Shown here: positions 62,259-64,000 of the stretch, in pieces
Numbering within the stretch: the first letter of the stretch is position 1
Layout: each line of letters opens with the position of its first letter
Assembly (NCBI GenBank): GCA_013398615.1
Contig: VZSR01003806.1
Coordinates: forward strand, 16,792,954-16,856,953
Direction of reading: 5' to 3'
DNA length: 64,000 nucleotides
Source of the DNA: Brachypodius melanocephalos
Lineage: Eukaryota; Chordata; Aves; Passeriformes; Pycnonotidae
Notes under the pieces: generated by a model
What the model saw: the letters and a program-made list of their open reading frames with translations, nothing else
What the model was told of the DNA's origin: nothing
Databases searched by the model: none
Translations under genes and position numbers: made by a program

Positions 62259-62345
62259 CTTCTTTGTTTCAACTGGCTTTGGTTTGGCACTTTCTTCTTC
62301 TTTCTGCACCTTCAAAATTTTTTCTGGACCCACATTTTGACTTGC
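62259..62345 (-). CDS. CD2AP: CD2AP coding exon, PEKILK linker
   Basis: This 87-bp exon (29 codons, phase 0 at both ends) lies between a GGTTTACCAG acceptor and an AAGAAG|GTACGG donor. It encodes ASQNVGPEKILKVQKEEESA then KPKPVETKK. The PEKILK plus acidic EEE/ESA stretch is a CD2AP hallmark and separates it from its paralogue SH3KBP1. Confidence 0.95.
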
Positions 62346-63168
62346 CTGGTAAACCATTCATATGGAATGAAAAGGTTTTCAGAATTAAAAAAGAAACAAA
62401 AAAAACCCAAACAAAACTTAAAAGTAAATTTTAAAAAACTTTCACATTTTTCTAAAAATGCAATAGGAAAGGGGAAAACCAAGCAACTAAACTTAAATTG
62501 CTACACTAGCAGATTTTTCTGTCCCTGACAGTCAGAACTTTCCTTCCCCACATTCAGCTGAACTTAAATAAAACACAGGGATCTTGGGCAGGATTTTCAG
62601 GCATATTTGCAATATTCATGTCTGTGACGCTTTTGGAGCCTGTACGTGCTTCCATAAAACACAAATGGGCAGTAACTGTAAATGGTTACTAGCATGACTA
62701 ACTGCAACATCCAGTGACAAAAACAGATTTCAAGGACTCTGCACCACCTGCTTCTCACTGTCTATCAATCTCACATCAGCACTCAGATCACAAGCCCCAC
62801 ATCCCAGCAGCATTACATTACAAATTTATAGTGGCTAATTGTCAAAGTCACTAAAGACACTTTCAGATCTGTGTGTATGTACAACACCTATTTCACCATC
62901 AGTGAGGCCAGGAGGGCTGAGCATTTCCTGCAGCAACACCTCATGGAATAGAAATACTCCTTCAGCTGCAACACAGCTCCAGTTATTTCTCCTACATTCA
63001 CTTCCCTACTGGGATGGATCTCCCTGCACACAAAACCTACAGGCACTGAAGCCCTGCAGCATTTTATTCTCAGATAAATAGCTCACGAGACTGTTTCCCA
63101 GTGCAGTCCTGTTTCCTGGGAAGCCAGTTTTCTGTTCCCTACTAGGAGAACACCCCCAAAATACTCAC

Positions 63169-63284
63169 AGGACTACTGCTATTGAAACGGGAAGGCAGCC
63201 TCCTACCAGGCATCTTGGGCCGGTTCGCAGTCGGGTGTGACAGATTATCTGAGGTAGATATTACATCATCAAAGCTTAACAGAT
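63169..63284 (-). CDS. CD2AP: CD2AP coding exon, basic/proline-rich linker
   Basis: This 116-bp exon lies between a CTTTTTGTAG acceptor and a AGTCCT|GTGAGT donor, entering in phase 1 and leaving in phase 0. It encodes LLSFDDVISTSDNLSHPTAN then RPKMPGRRLPSRFNSSSP. The ANRPKMPGRRLP segment identifies CD2AP. The upstream exons with the three SH3 domains and the capping-protein-binding region must lie beyond 64000, so only the last 160 or so residues of CD2AP are in this window. Confidence 0.95.
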
Positions 63285-64000
63285 CTACAAAAAGATGAAA
63301 ACAGAAACCCCCATCAAGACCAGAAGGTTTCACTGTGTTCTTTTTATCACTTTTTTTTAAAACTTGAGACACAAAAAAGAATTATCAGAATTCTTATTGT
63401 TTTGAGGATTTTCAGCATATACAACACGAGGTGTCTAAAACAACTGCATGACTTTGACATATCTGGGAAACTGTATTTTCCCCCTTGAAAACAAAAATAA
63501 GAGTTAATTCAACTAGGACTTAAATTCAAGTTAATTTGTGTGACAGAAGAAATGCTCTAGCAACATGGCAGCATCACAGAAAATAGATTTATTACTTTTT
63601 CTAAGAGCTGCCATATTCAAGTACTTGAGAGCATATTTTCTTGTCATCAAATTTGCATGAAAAGTATGAAAATACAAGTTTAGTGACCAAGACAAAAATA
63701 AAAGCAAAATGGTAAAGTACATATCGGTGTACTCCACATGTTGGTGAAAGCTACCAAGACATTTAACTGCACCTATATCTGTGCAGGGTAGTTTTTTCAT
63801 GTTCAGTATCTAAAGATAATACACTTTATATAAAGTCTTCAATAAAACACTTCAAAACTCCACTCTCATATTTTATTCATTCACACAGATTTGCTCATTA
63901 GTCTCTTTATGCTCACACCTCTAGGTAAACTCTCTCTCAGACCAGCAGAAATGCTTTACATCCTCTGGGAACAGGCAACTTTGGGAAAGAAGTTGATAAT

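Larger units (their letters stand above)
59636..64000 (-). other. CD2AP: CD2AP introns between the last five exons
   Basis: The introns span 59636-60783, 60848-61584, 61770-62258, 62346-63168 and 63285 to the edge. They contain no CR1 copies and only short A/T runs, unlike the intergenic part of the window. No further coding exon was recognised from 63285 to 64000. Confidence 0.8.

Noticed and set aside
1..64000. Search for an undescribed system such as a gene cluster, phage or plasmid module
   Set aside because: All coding signal is explained by CD2AP, ADGRF4 and OPN5; the rest is repeats and plain intergenic or intronic DNA.

Overview
This window is animal nuclear DNA, almost certainly from a bird. 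The marker is CR1: seventeen decayed 3' ends of CR1 retrotransposons lie on both strands, each with the bird-type tail (GGTTGGAAGGGACCTT, CCATGGCAGGGGGTTGG and their complements). There are also two solo retroviral LTRs. Genes are split into short exons with GT/AG borders, and coding makes up only a few percent of the sequence. A songbird is plausible but is only an inference from the LTR style.

Three genes were recognised, all on the minus strand. From right to left, in transcription order, they are CD2AP, ADGRF4 and OPN5. This matches the order of these genes on human chromosome 6p12.3, with ADGRF2 missing. CD2AP enters from the right edge. Its last five coding exons (63284 down to 59594) encode the basic/proline-rich linker and the C-terminal coiled coil, followed by about 3 kb of probable 3' UTR. 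ADGRF4 (51698 down to about 44112) appears complete: signal peptide exon, cysteine-rich exons, the GAIN/GPS/seven-helix exon of 1359 bp, and short C-terminal exons. All joins keep phase; only the last exon is uncertain. OPN5 leaves through the left edge. Two diagnostic exons (6404-6285 and 2238-2068) encode helix 1 to helix 3 of neuropsin. Its first coding exon was not found, and later exons lie beyond position 1.

The roughly 38 kb between OPN5 exon 2 and ADGRF4 holds no recognisable gene. It holds CR1 pieces, an ERV LTR at 7741-8532 with inner tandem repeats, terminal inverted ends and a near-perfect 6-bp target duplication, a second LTR near 18.29-18.78 kb, and several micro- and minisatellites: (GGAAT)n grown at a CR1 tail, (AGGAG)n, and a 12-bp ACCCCACATGTC array.

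The genes do not form one pathway. CD2AP is an actin/slit-diaphragm adaptor, ADGRF4 an epithelial adhesion GPCR, and OPN5 a UV/violet-sensitive opsin implicated in deep-brain light sensing in birds. Points that deserve follow-up are the cleavage-dead GPS of ADGRF4, two open frames across one of its exons, the loss of ADGRF2, and a perfect 24-bp palindrome with two overlapping POU octamers just inside OPN5 intron 2. No new genetic system was found.
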